From positions 124,001-188,000 of the forward strand of contig JAIWNI010000004.1 of assembly GCA_025331435.1 (NCBI GenBank): DNA of 64,000 nucleotides, in the 5' to 3' direction. Below, piece by piece: positions 1 to 13,306 of the stretch (position 1 is its first letter; every line of letters starts with the position of its first letter). Under the pieces are notes generated by a model. The model searched no databases, was not told the origin of the DNA, and saw only the letters and a program-made list of their open reading frames with translations. This DNA comes from Choanephora cucurbitarum (lineage: Eukaryota; Mucoromycota; Mucoromycetes; Mucorales; Choanephoraceae). The position numbers were made by a program, and so were the translations under genes.

Positions 1-1492
1 TTGAAAGGAATTGAATGTGCTGCCATGAAAAAGGATGAGTATTCTAGGTGCTCAAGTTCAAGTTAAAGCGACGCGTTTTTTTTTGCATGCTTGATATGCC
101 TACAGTAAACAATCGAATTGAAAGGCTCTATCCAAAAAAAAACTTTGTCATGCGATTGCTGTACTTTCTACTTGCACCTGAAAAGAGCTATTACTGCTAT
201 ACATTTAAAGATAATTCTCCTAATTTCAAAGAGGGCTTTTTGTCCTTAAAACAACAGAAGAAGCTGACAAAAACATATATAGCAAGAAATAAAAAGTACT
301 CGAATCAACATTTTGATTCAAGAGACCTTGCTTTGTTTTGTTGCTGACTTGAATAAGCACATAGGTATGAATTGGCCCGGTAAGTAGATGGCCTATGTAT
401 TTGATCTATATGCAATAAAGCTAACACCATATCAGTTCCAGTTGGTTATACCTATGTAATCAAGAAAATGGAAAGGGTATATGTGACAACAAAGGCTAGT
501 ATTTTAAAATTGCCCATGATGAAAGAAGAGCTCCTTTCTGGTGACACGAAAGAATTTTTTTGTTTTCTTGTATAACTTTAAGGTATGTTTGATAGCTTTC
601 GTTTTATTGATCGTTAATAGACAATTGTCCTTTGTTATGTTGATTTAAACTTATACTGAAGATTGTCAGAAGAGTTGGATAAAAGAATGTTGAGCTTAGC
701 TCAAGTTAGAAACACACCTACCATTATCCATTTACTCAAAATAATATACATTTATGCTTAATGTATAGAAGGCGCTTCAGCTTATTCCTTGATAGCTTTT
801 TGTCAATACTATAATCATACCAAGTCTCTCAATTGAACAATAATGTTATTGTGTTGACATGCTTACTTAAGCGCATAAAACCCTGGGCACTTTAAGGTTA
901 TTATAGAAAGAAGAACAGCTAAAGTGCTGACGGTTTTCATTGTCTCAAAGAATCTTTTCTATCAGATAATTTAATCAATTGAAACATACACTTGAATTAC
1001 CTAAATATGATAAAATAATACTGGCAACTATCGCAGTGCTTTCTTTCATCCTTTCTCACTTTGTCAATCAAAATCATTCAAATCTGACATTTAACATGGT
1101 AACACAATAATTTTTAAAAAAAATCGTTGTCATTGCATAAAACATGTTCAATTTATTTAATTATTTTGGCTGCTTGCTACATAGGGGTAGTTATATAAAC
1201 AAAGTGTTATAGTAAATGTATTGCTGGCTTGTGTGTTTGTCTATCTGTCAAATATATACATAATATAAAAGGAAAGGAAATGTGAATAATGAATGAATGT
1301 GTTTTATATGGGCTGAGATTTCTATGTGCAATCAAAGGTAAATGATATGTAAAATGAAACAAAGGTATAAGGATCTGTTTAAGTAACAAAGATAGATGGA
1401 GAGGGCATAAATTCCGTACAAATATACATATATAAATAAGTGGTGGTGTTGTCTTTCTTCTTGGGTTGTCAAGTAAAAGAAGAGAGAGAGAA
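1..1492. other. Left-edge intergenic stretch, no gene assigned
   Basis: AT-rich sequence with frequent stops. One open frame on the plus strand at 48-347 (99 codons, rich in Lys, Phe and Leu) has no recognisable motif and no good start context; it could be a decayed gene fragment or chance. The part next to 1493 would be the 3' flank of the minus-strand WWE gene. No tRNA, terminator or clear repeat was seen. Confidence 0.5.
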
Positions 1493-1702
1493 TTAAGCTC
1501 GACGACGAGCAATGCTGTAAGATAGACCATTGCACATAAGCAGCATTTTGTCAATGTCAATAAAGACAGGGCATTGGAAGAATTGACTTTCGATCCAACT
1601 AGATGAGTTCATGGACCAAAGGCTTTCAATATGTTGTTGAGCAATAGGATCAAGAGTAACCCATGTGCATCCATTAGCGTAAACCCATTGAACAGAAGGC
1701 AT
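1493..1702 (-). CDS. Stand-alone WWE-domain small protein (copy A)
   Basis: Single-exon gene for 69 residues that are almost entirely one WWE domain. Seen directly: the N-terminal WVYANG..W block (residues 6-14), IESLW in the middle, then the strand FIDIDKMLLMCN and the terminal YSIARRR, which fit the W..., ..IE.., ..vDl..M.Q.N.., ..R.vrR pattern of the family. WWE domains in other proteins bind poly(ADP-ribose) or iso-ADP-ribose and sit in PARPs and ubiquitin ligases; here no partner domain is present. A paralogue lies at 5845-6054 on the other strand, identical at 51 of 69 residues by eye, with most changes conservative. That implies both copies are under protein-level selection. The ATG is preceded by a T/A-rich leader with (AAGT)n repeats near 1740. 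The exact function is not known. Confidence 0.8.
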   Translation of the reverse strand: MPSVQWVYANGCTWVTLDPIAQQHIESLWSMNSSSWIESQFFQCPVFIDIDKMLLMCNGLSYSIARRRA

Positions 1703-4700
1703 TTTTTTATCAGATGTTGATTAAATAAGAGAGAAGATAAAAGTAAAGTAAAGTAAAGTAGAAAGAAAAGAAACAAATATCACGTATTGCTTTATATACT
1801 TGACAAGATCTATTTTTACAAACATCTTTTAATATCACAGAATAAGAGAAATCAAACCCAAACATAGTATACGGATGTCTTTGCCACAAAGTAACATTCA
1901 AGTTACGCGGTATACTCTATTTACTCATGCTGTTTGTTGAACTCTAAAACAAGCCAGATTGAAGTCAGCTGGTCACTTGTTTATGATTAAGGTTTACATT
2001 GTACAATCACTAGAGATATCAGATTTTAGAAGATTGTATATACCTAATGAGTGCATTAGTATAGGGCATTAGCTGAGAATATAAACGAAGGACCGAACTA
2101 ATAATTTATCAAAAAAAATCAGGTATTCATAATCACTTATATACGCGTAACTTATTAAGGTAATAGCATTGACATTTTCTTGGATAATTTTCGAGAAAAA
2201 AGTTTGGATCTGCCATCTATCAAGTGACGCAGAAATGATTTATTTTTAGATCTTGTGTTACTTTTTCGTAATATGAAGAATGCTTTTGTGACAAATTGCT
2301 TACACATACCTTCACGTAAAGATGTTCTTGAAAAATGGCTGATGCATTTTTTGACTGCATCCTTAATTAATTAATTGTAAATATACGCGTGTATACATAT
2401 AAGTTTATAATTTCGTAGTCAATCTTTTAATTTTTTCATCTTGACTCATGTTATCCCAAGTACATCAGTTTTCACTCCATTCAATCAAGTGCCTGAATTC
2501 TTGTTTGCTAGCATGAAATTGATACATGTAATCTTCCAATGAAGATTTGTCTAGCAGAACAAAGGAGATCAACTTCTTACATGCTATTGAGTTGACAGCC
2601 TATTTTTGTCTGTACAACTGTATCGCTTTTATTTTTAGAAACAGGTAGATTCAGCATACAAACCTATTTGATAGTAGATCAAATACCCTATATGGAGCCC
2701 ACTTCTTTCTGGTTGTTTATTTAATGTTTGAGGGAAGAAAGCATCATTGTTTGTTATTTTGATAGAAGAGAATTGCTCAAGAGAACCAAAGCTTAGAACG
2801 AGCAATGCTATAATACAAAAAAGGTTTCGTTTTGTACTTTCAAAGTTCAACAAAGTATCAAGAAATAAATAATTAAGTGAAGGAAATGAGTTAAAGAAGA
2901 TGCTAGGAATAGCAATTTAAATCTAGAAAATAGCAATAAGAAAAAAGCTGCTTGTCAAATGATGACAAATAATACCACCGTATTGTTTAGTAATAATGAT
3001 ATCTATTGGCTGGTTTGCTTTTTGACTTCAAAGGAGTGTATCCGTGACATTGCTCTGTGCATACTGATTACAGGAAGTAGCCTATCTAGAAGGTGTTGCT
3101 ACTAAACCCTTCTAAAACTACAAACACAATGAGTCGGATGCTGCAACCTTTTTCTTTTCATGAAACCCAAAGCAACAAGAATGATTTCATCTCATTCCGC
3201 CTCTTTTTTTTTCTTTGATTCGGAACTGAATCGGAAGGGCTTGAGAGCTGAAAACACCCTGTTCTGATGAGGCTTTAGCTTTTCTTTGTTTGTGTAGCAG
3301 ACATAACAATTGTGACCAAAACGATAGGAACTTTATGCTAAAAATAAATGCTAGCCTAAAAATAGATATCTTTGGTAGAGAAAAAAGCTATTTAAAAAGA
3401 AAGCAAGATGCAGCATGTTTGAACTCTTTTTCTCTCTTTCTCCTTTTCTTTTGTCTCTCCTCCCTGTAGAATGACTGTAACTTTGAACTTATCAAGCAAC
3501 ATAAACGGTATTACTCGATTCTATCCAAACACGCTTTTCTTTAAAAGACATCTTCTTTGCAGCCATACTAATAGAAAATGTCTAGGTAAGAATTATAGAA
3601 GGCTTTGTGAGAGTGCAATTGCATTAGTATAATTAGTGTTCCTTTTGTTGAGGACACAACAATTGCTATATGTCTGGAATTGAATCCAATATGAAAGACA
3701 GCTACATTCAATGTCGAAAAACATGTTTTTTGTCTGTTGTGTATCTGTCAACACCAAAGGTCTTTACCTTGGTTAGATTTAGGTTTAGAAATAAAAGATT
3801 TTTCCATTTTGCCCTTACAAAATCAGCATCATCTGACTCTTGAAGTTACTAATAGGTTTAATTTGGACTTTTATGTAAATTAAACTGAATTTCAAAGAAA
3901 AAAAAATGGTGCCACTTTTAAGTAATTATGAAAGAGCCAGGTACAGCAAATTTCAATAATTTCTTTCTGATCAGCCAATCATAAATCAACCCATTGTATT
4001 ACTTTCCTAAATCGAAGATCAAAACAAGAATACATTAATGAAAGATGAAACACAGAGTTGGTTATAAGTAAGCTAATTGGCTGAATGAGTAAAGAGTGTC
4101 TGCTCAGCACTTGATTCAACTTCATTTCGCCTTCTCTTGTGACAGAATATGATACGTCTCGTCATAGTAAAATGCTGTATCCATGATCTTCTGCTTGGTA
4201 GTAATAAGCTTCATCTATTTGAGCAATAAGAAGCTAATACACCTCGGGCTTGAGGTTTCAAAAAAGAAAAAGAAAGCTATTGAGACAAGGATTTGTATTC
4301 TAATCCATTAAGATTTCATTTGGTATTTTTGGGAGTAGTCTAGTTGAATCATATAACATACACACTATAGCCCTGTAGGTCAAGAGAGAGAACAACAACA
4401 AAGAGAAAATGTTTTTGAGGCCATTACATCAAGACTAACTTGCTAAGCGTGTGTAACCTTTGTTCGACATAACTAACAAAGGAGAAACAAATGGGGTTGA
4501 TTTGTTGTTGAATAGCTGAGGCAGATGAAAGCTGAAAAAGAGAGAAACTGCGACGCGCTTTGCTTTGAGTTATTTTTTCCTTCAACGGATTGAAATAAGG
4601 AGAGTCATGTAAGCTGAGTCATACTGCTGAGCAACAATTGTTATATATCTGATATTATCATAGCTGCGGTATTGACCCTGGTACATTACCCTGATGACTC

Positions 4701-5844
4701 GATAACTCATCACAAAAGCAACTTCAGTTAGGTAATAATCCTTAACTAAGTAAAAAGGGGGATTTTTTTCAAAAAGGGAAACAATATGCGGTGTTTGTTT
4801 GTATGCATGTGCATAGAAAAAAGAAATTGCTTTTTTGTAATTGATCTGACCGCAACAACAATGCAAAGAGAGAAAGACAGATAGGAAATCTAGAATCGCG
4901 TATCAAATATGCTGAGTAGCGATGGTAACCATGGCAATCTTACACACTGTATAAATTACATTGTCATACAAAAAAAAAGAGAGTTTCTGGAAATTAAAGG
5001 CACGCCGTCATTTTGTTGCCTATTCTATTTTGGGCAATTTCGCCACCGTCCTGAAACGGGAAGGCGCATGACTGTCTGCTTAAATCTCGTTCCTCTGTGG
5101 CTTGAATATGACGCATCCCTGCTTCTAGAACAGCATACTGTAGGGTTTACGAGTTTTCTTGTTTCTTTTTCAGGTCTTGATTTCCATATTTGTTATTCGA
5201 GATCACCAAAAGACATTTTTGTTGATCTACAAAGAGCTACAGCCCATTGTTATTTGATACCTCGCCACCTTGACCAAGATGAGACGTCGCAGTGACATAA
5301 TCGGAGAAAGGTGGCGAAGCAGTATATAGGCAGTATGCGTAATCTTATTCGTTACATGTTCATAGTCTAAAATTAAATTTATGTCAGGCAGTTCAACTGA
5401 AGTCTGCGGTAGCAAAAGTTAATATACATGAGTCATAGCAACTACTGGCTCAAAAAAAAGGTATTGTCGCGTTCAGTCTCTTCCCAGGATGCAAGATAAT
5501 CAGGCATTACAGCTACATCGGTGTAATGCCGTTGTCATTATTGATTTATTTGAATCAGACAATATGCATGAAGATCGATACAAAAAAGTAGTTCCGAATG
5601 CAGGATATTCTACGCGAAAAGTGAGAAGTAATAAAGTCTATCTTTTTGTTCGTAGGGTGTAACCGAAATAGTGGTACGGAATTCCATAAATGTATCCCGA
5701 TAAAAATAACTTGACAGCAAAAGTATAAATACAGCGACAATAAGGATCTCCCTTTTTTTTGTATATATTAAATTATCTTCTTTCTCTTCTTCTTCTTTTG
5801 ACTTCACACACTTTTTCAACCTAAATCTCACTTCTTTATCTAAA
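1703..5844. other. 4.1 kb divergent intergenic region between WWE paralogues
   Basis: Separates the start codons of the two divergent WWE genes. It holds an AAGT-type microsatellite near 1740-1760, a 9-bp hairpin at 5503-5530 and two open frames without recognisable motifs (4582-4866 minus, 94 codons; 4909-5295 plus, 128 codons). The frame at 4909-5295 is less AT-rich than its surroundings, but I cannot match it to a family and it has no convincing splice context. The last 100 bp before 5845 are pyrimidine-rich, as expected for a fungal promoter and leader. Confidence 0.5.
5503..5530. repeat. Small inverted repeat (9-bp stem)
   Basis: The arms GGCATTACA (5503-5511) and TGTAATGCC (5522-5530) are perfectly complementary around a 10-nt loop. 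It lies about 315 bp upstream of the WWE copy B start. It could be a palindromic protein-binding site or chance; no second copy was noticed. Confidence 0.4.
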
Positions 5845-6054
5845 ATGGGTTCAATTCAATGGGTTTACGCTAATGGATCATCGTGGGTTACTTTGGACAC
5901 CTTAGCACAACAGCATATTGAAAGTCTTTGGTCGTATAATTCATCAAGCTGGATTCAGACTCAATCGTTTCGTTGCCCGGTCTATGTTGACATTGGACAG
6001 ATGTTGTTAATGTGCAATAATGTGAGCTACAGTATTGCACGTCGACGAACTTAA
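5845..6054 (+). CDS. Stand-alone WWE-domain small protein (copy B)
   Basis: Single exon, 69 residues, the same length as copy A at 1493-1702 and collinear with it without gaps. Conserved blocks are QWVYANG, WVTLD, AQQHIESLW, NSSSWI, MLLMCN and SYSIARRR. These correspond to the Trp, Ile-Glu, Asp/Met and Arg positions of WWE domains, which in other eukaryotes read ADP-ribose chains. There is no signal peptide, TM segment or second domain, so a cytosolic or nuclear reader or competitor role is plausible but inferred. The start is the first ATG after a long pyrimidine-rich leader (5745-5844), typical of well-expressed fungal genes, and the stop follows the terminal Arg-rich end directly. Expression may be independent of copy A because 4.1 kb lies between their starts. 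Confidence 0.8.
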   Translation: MGSIQWVYANGSSWVTLDTLAQQHIESLWSYNSSSWIQTQSFRCPVYVDIGQMLLMCNNVSYSIARRRT

Positions 6055-8752
6055 CACTCTTGGCCACACATGCATCTTCCTCCAGAAAAAAAAAGAACTG
6101 TTTTTCTCTTCTTTTTCTCTCCTTCTTTACATATGTATATACGTTAACTTTCTTTAGACACATACTTTAAGTATCACTTTATTTATATCCTCACCTATAC
6201 CAACGTATGTCAATCCTTCATTACAGTACTTTGTTTTATTTTTCTATTTCTGCTTATGCTTCTTTTCTCTTTATGCCCTTTGTTTTTCTTTCCTATCCTT
6301 TGTATCTTATCAGATGTTATATGCTTATTAGAACCCAAGTATCCAGATGGTTTCTAAACAGAATGAATTGAGACATTTGGATATAATCTATGGTTGCTTT
6401 ATCCAATAAATAAAACGTTCTTTTACTTAAAAAAGCTGAAATGATAAACTGGCATCAGTTGAAATAGGATGTGTCTCTTTTTGAGATAGTCAAGCTTGAT
6501 ACAGTGTACTAAAGGCTGGCTGTGGCCAGTTGTCACTATATTCATCTTTAAACTAATACTAAGCAGAGCGTTCATGATCATAGTCATTGAATGGATTAGT
6601 TTGCTGATAAGTATCCAGAACAATCTCAAAGGGGGTGAGAAGTCAATGAATTTAAGTTTGCCTTCAATCCTTTTTTCCCAACACCTATTGTCAAGGCAAG
6701 GTATCAGATACTAGTTCTTTTCCGAGAGAAGAGCAATGGTGTAGGCTTTTATTGTTCCTAGTATTGAGAGGATATCACTGTATCTTTTTGAAGTATGGAA
6801 CCATCATTCGTTAAGCGTTATATTTCTTTTGTCATATACAAGAGGTAAATCAGAGTAAGAGAATAGGCCGGTTGTTGTTGAAGGCTTTAACAATTCCTTT
6901 ATCTATCAGACCAGTGTTAACAAGACCACTCATGGCCATAATTGGAATCTCCAAGCTGAGCATTTTCAGATGGCCAACTGCTTCTTTCAAACAAGCAGTA
7001 ATTAATCTTCAGAGAACAGAATGTGCGACCCTAAAGACACTTAGCATTTATAGTAGCTCCAATGGACTAATCGAACCTGCCCGATATGAGCTTACAAAAA
7101 AGGAAACGGGCCTCTTTAGACAATCCATTTTCTCTTCATTCTGATTGGCTAACGACATTTTGTCAACTAAATTTGGATCTTCTTTAGGAAGTTCTCTCTA
7201 AAGGAGCCGATGGCGTTTGCTCAAAAAGAAATTGGAACAAGTGCAAGACTTATCATACGATTCTCTCTTTTTGCATTGAGACTGCTTTTGTATTAACACT
7301 GTTGGATTATTGCTACGTCCATTCCACCGTCCATTCCAAATTTCTCGAAGAGCACCCCCCCAAAATCTGAATGGACGTAGCAATAACCCAATTAAAACTT
7401 CAATCAAGGAACAGAAGCATTTAGTTAAAGCGAAAATAATGGGTTTGAAAACAATATCCAGTATCTTCATCTGCTTGTTGAGGTACGAGCAACTTGAAAT
7501 TCAAGCGCATAAGAACTATGTAATCAAAGAGTACACAATAGCACGACTATCTGCTCTTGCTTATTGCCCTGCTTCAAGTCTATTTGAGTATCTTATTAAA
7601 ACAACAAACAACACCTCATTAAAGAAGAACCTATCAAAATACGCTTTCTATGCAGTGAGGTGTATTCAAAGTCTATTTTAGGTATTATTCGTTGCAATCA
7701 ATTGGATCTAGTTTCAAGATTCACTGAAAGCCATCTTAACAATGCACATCACTCCATAGGTGAAGAGCTAGCGACATAAAAAGGCTTTTTTTTTCTTTAA
7801 AATTGACCGCTGCCCAAACACCATAAAGCAGTACATCTTTTTTTTTTGTTAAAATATCAGATATACTATCCAATGAAGTACCGTTGACGTCCATCCAGAT
7901 AAGGCAGTAAATGTATAGTGTGACATTTGTTTGTCTTGATATTACGTTTTTGGAAAACACGAGGCGATGAACAAAATAATGTGAAGAGACAATATTTTAT
8001 TCAGCTTCACTCTTTTTTCTAAAGGACCTCAGCAAGCTACTTGATTTGTGGTTTAGACTCTTTTGTTTTTTTTTACAAAACTTCATCAAATCACAGGCTT
8101 TTAAAAGTTCATTTTTGCTGTGTGTGTGTGTGCGTTCAATTTAGGTTGCCTTATTATAGTCCCTAGATTACCCTATAAAGAAGTAAGCTTTCAAGGAGTA
8201 ACTCTAAGATCAAACCTTATTCACGGGCCTTAGCAAGGTCCATTAAATAAGGATCGATCTCGCGTCGGTGTACGAATATAAGCAATTTTATTGACAACAT
8301 TTCGGTTCCGACGAGTAAAAATGAATAGAAAATCAGGATTTGAGAGAATAACTCTGTTTTTATAGGATTTTGGATTCAACAATTGGTAACATAATAGTTA
8401 TAAGGTGCAACTAAAAAGCTGTACCAAGTTTCGTTGAGGAATTAGATAGTTGCGTCATATGGTAATCATAAAAGATATCATACAAAAAATATGAAAGTAT
8501 TGTATACGGAAAAATTATTAAATACAGCAGAGAGGTATGAATGAGTATAATATAAACTTATCGTAGGTGGTCTATGAAAATTGAGAGCTACAAACAGTTT
8601 TTTTGTATAGTTACCTATACCATATATGCAAACTGTCGTGAAGCTGATAACTGATTGCTCCAAATCTTTCAAAGAGCGAAGGGCAATGATTTTGACACCT
8701 AAGAAATTCAAACTGCGTAACTTTTTGCTAATATCCTAGTTGATACAGGCAA
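6055..8752. other. Gene-free stretch with fragmentary open frames
   Basis: The 3' flank of WWE copy B is very pyrimidine-rich (6060-6300). Farther right are short unassigned open frames, the longest at 7310-7681 (plus) and 6872-7144 (plus), without recognisable domains and with AT-biased composition. They may be remnants of old elements. An inverted repeat at 7302-7391 is listed separately. No confident gene is present. Confidence 0.5.
7302..7391. repeat. 90-bp inverted-repeat element, possible tiny MITE
   Basis: The left arm (7302-7324) and the right arm (7369-7391) are reverse complements over 23 positions with one mismatch, each containing ATTGCTACGTCCATTC. The 44-bp centre has a partial extra copy (CCGTCCATTCC at 7328-7338) and a run of seven C. 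No convincing target-site duplication is visible, so it may be a hairpin-forming repeat rather than a transposon derivative. Confidence 0.55.
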
Positions 8753-9125
8753 TAGAGAGGTTGTGAAAAGATTTTGCATCATTTCCTTTTTAAAAATGTA
8801 AGACATACACACTTGACGTTACACAAAACTTCTTGCATCTTTTACAAATTGGGTTTGAATTATATACATCGCAAATTCAATTATTCTGATACCGAAGCTG
8901 TTAAAAGCTCTGTTTTTGAGCTGACTTTTTATTTTACTTGCGGAATCCAATTGTGGCGAATGAGAGCCTTACAAATTTCAAAGTCATGAAAATGTGAAAC
9001 AGCTTTTTCTTGCAGAAATTGTTGCAAGAAAAAGCTGTTTCGCATTTCCCTGACTTTGAAATTTGAGGTTTAACCTGCCATATAAGTAAAAGATACATGC
9101 AAAAACTTTTTTCACAACCTCTCTA
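8753..9125. mobile_element. Tc1/mariner-type MITE with TA duplication
   Basis: Terminal inverted repeats of about 25 bp start GAGAGGTTGTGAAAA: the left is at 8755-8779, the right is the complement at 9097-9123, differing only by a small length change in the A run. Each terminus is flanked by TA (8753-8754 and 9124-9125), the target duplication of the Tc1/mariner superfamily. The 369-bp interior has no transposase, which makes it non-autonomous. It contains a long palindrome (8972-9065). Open frames crossing it should not be taken as genes. Confidence 0.7.
8972..9065. repeat. Long palindrome (43-bp arms, 8-nt loop)
   Basis: The left arm 8972-9014 and right arm 9023-9065 are reverse complements at 40 of 43 positions, separated by only 8 nt. 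Transcribed, this would form a strong hairpin. It sits inside the TA-flanked MITE and may be a nested element or an internal fold-back typical of such elements. Confidence 0.8.
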
Positions 9126-9380
9126 ATAAATAAAACTCTTTTCAAAAAAAAAAAAAAAAGCTGTAGGGACATCTGACTTTTGTTTCCCAACAGTTTCCAA
9201 TAAGAAGAAGGTGATATCCATAAGAGGTATCAAATGTCTATGAGAAACAACTGATATATTTCTTGTTTTATTAAGCTTAATAATGTGAGTGTGTGTTTTT
9301 AGAAAAAAAAATCTAGAGGATACAAAGTGAATGATAGATATGCAAAGAGAACAATGTTATAATAATAAAAAAAAAGGTGC

Positions 9381-11673
<2,293 letters not shown>

Positions 11674-11703
11674 ACTTTAAATAGGTCAACTAAAGATAAA
11701 GTA

Positions 11704-11739
<36 letters not shown>

Positions 11740-11945
11740 AAAGCGTATTAGCAGTCCGATTATCGAGTCACAACCTTTGGTTTTATTTATGCATAAAATC
11801 ATCAGGGCAATCTTGATTTTAATCACTTGGTTTATTACTCTCTCTCTCTCTCTCTCTCTCTTTGTGCGTTTCTATTCAAATAAATTATATGCTGTATATG
11901 AAGAATGATATGATTTTTTTGTATGTAAAATACACATGCTTTCTC
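11674..11945. repeat. Short intergenic region with CT microsatellite
   Basis: This 272-bp gap lies between the stop of the REG1-like gene and the start of PRP43, both on the minus strand. It therefore holds the PRP43 promoter and the 3' end of its neighbour. It contains an uninterrupted CT repeat at about 11838-11862 and an A18-19 run near 11702-11720. These may act as nucleosome-depleting promoter tracts. Confidence 0.6.
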
Positions 11946-13306
11946 TTAAGATGAATGATGAATGGATGAAGATATGGAGCGCTCTAATGTGGTCGGCAGT
12001 TGAGCTTTCTTTTGACCAGGCCACAGATAGGAACTTGCCCAGGTTGCAATATGATTGAAAATACCTGTTTGATGCATGGTAGTTGTCTTGTTGATATCTG
12101 TTGCTGTATGATGTGTTTTGACTAAAGCTGGTTGGGCTACATCACTCTTTTCCTTATAGGCTACTATTGAACCAGTGGAAGAGGAACGACCTAACTGACT
12201 TTGATAGACAGGCTTTTTTTGCTCAACCACCACTTCTTCTGTATCAGAATCACTGGAATAATGGCATATAGGAGAAGATTGAGTGATGACTCGAGAGGAA
12301 GAAGTTGAATTGGATGAGACAGAGGATATATCGTCGGCATCTTGATCAGAATGAGAACGCTTTAGACGTGCAGGTGCAATTTTCTTTATGGTAGATGATG
12401 TCTGTTGTCGAGGAATATGGTCTATATGAGATGTCACGACTTCATCTGTATCTTGGTCACTATGGCTACTACTATGGCTACTACTGTCATACATATCTTC
12501 ACCATAGTAACCATCTCTTGTGGGCTCTTCAACCGTAACTGCTATGCATTGCTCCACTTGTGTATTAAATCTCAATTTTGGTTGACGATGAGTAGCTAGA
12601 ATAGCAGGTGAGACAGCCTTCAATTTCTGATTGACTTCAGAAAGGGAAGATGTACGATGATGAAGCTGTGTTTTGGTATGCGAATAAAGAGAGAGTTCAG
12701 TAGCTGATCTTCTCAACAGATCAACCTGAGTCATCTTCTTCTTTAGTGCTGACTTTAATTTCGGTGGTTGATTCTGCTTGGTTTGGATAGGCAACATTAG
12801 ACCCAATGTATCTGCTGTAGTTGACTTTTTAGGCTTCAAATAAGGATCTTCATCACCATTTTGAATCACTCTATGTAATGGTCCATACAGCCAAGTGACA
12901 TCACTATCTTTTAGCCTAATTTGAGATATATATATGTGTTTAGAAGGGAAATGCAGAAAAAGACAATTTACAAACAAAGTTCTCTGTTAAAAATCATCCA
13001 ATTCAACCCTGGCTTTGTTTACCAATTCAATGTCTGTGGACTGATCGTCTTTAGGTTGTTTCTCTGTTTAGCCCATGTTCTCCAAGAGGCATTTTCTAAA
13101 CGAATGCCGTCTACCACTTGTTTCTTTTGTTTGGTCATAACTCTCCAGGATGCAGCAAGATCCATCTCATCGAACTTGTAAGACAAATAGTCAACGCACA
13201 TTTCTGGTTGTCGAACATGACGTCTTTGTTGTGATCCGAAGTCGTCTTCTGCTACTGGCTTTTTCAGTACAGAACCTACTGTTGCTGCTGTAACTATAGG
13301 AGCCAT
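11946..13306 (-). CDS. REG1-like PP1 regulatory subunit (DUF1752 domain)
   Basis: Predicted exons 13306-13023 and 12915-11946 give 417 residues. The N-terminal part (about 25-110) carries the fungal DUF1752 signature: CVDYLSYKFDEMDLAASWRV, RLENASWRTWAKQ, then LNW joined over the intron to LKDSDVTWLYGPL. A second conserved block, KLRFNTQVEQCIAV, matches the RVxF-type PP1-docking site and following conserved stretch of yeast Reg1, which targets phosphatase Glc7 to Snf1 in glucose repression. The remainder is Ser/Thr-rich and probably disordered, with acidic SSDSDTEE. I infer a PP1-targeting adaptor in nutrient signalling; the DUF1752 family also includes an AreA-like annotation, so database names may differ. 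An in-frame ATG exists 8 codons upstream (13330), but a T-rich ..TTTCAG just before the chosen ATG looks like a 5'UTR intron acceptor, so I prefer 13306. Confidence 0.85.

Noticed and set aside
8774..8989. 71-codon open frame
   Set aside because: Lies within the TA-flanked MITE and runs into its palindrome; likely non-coding element sequence.
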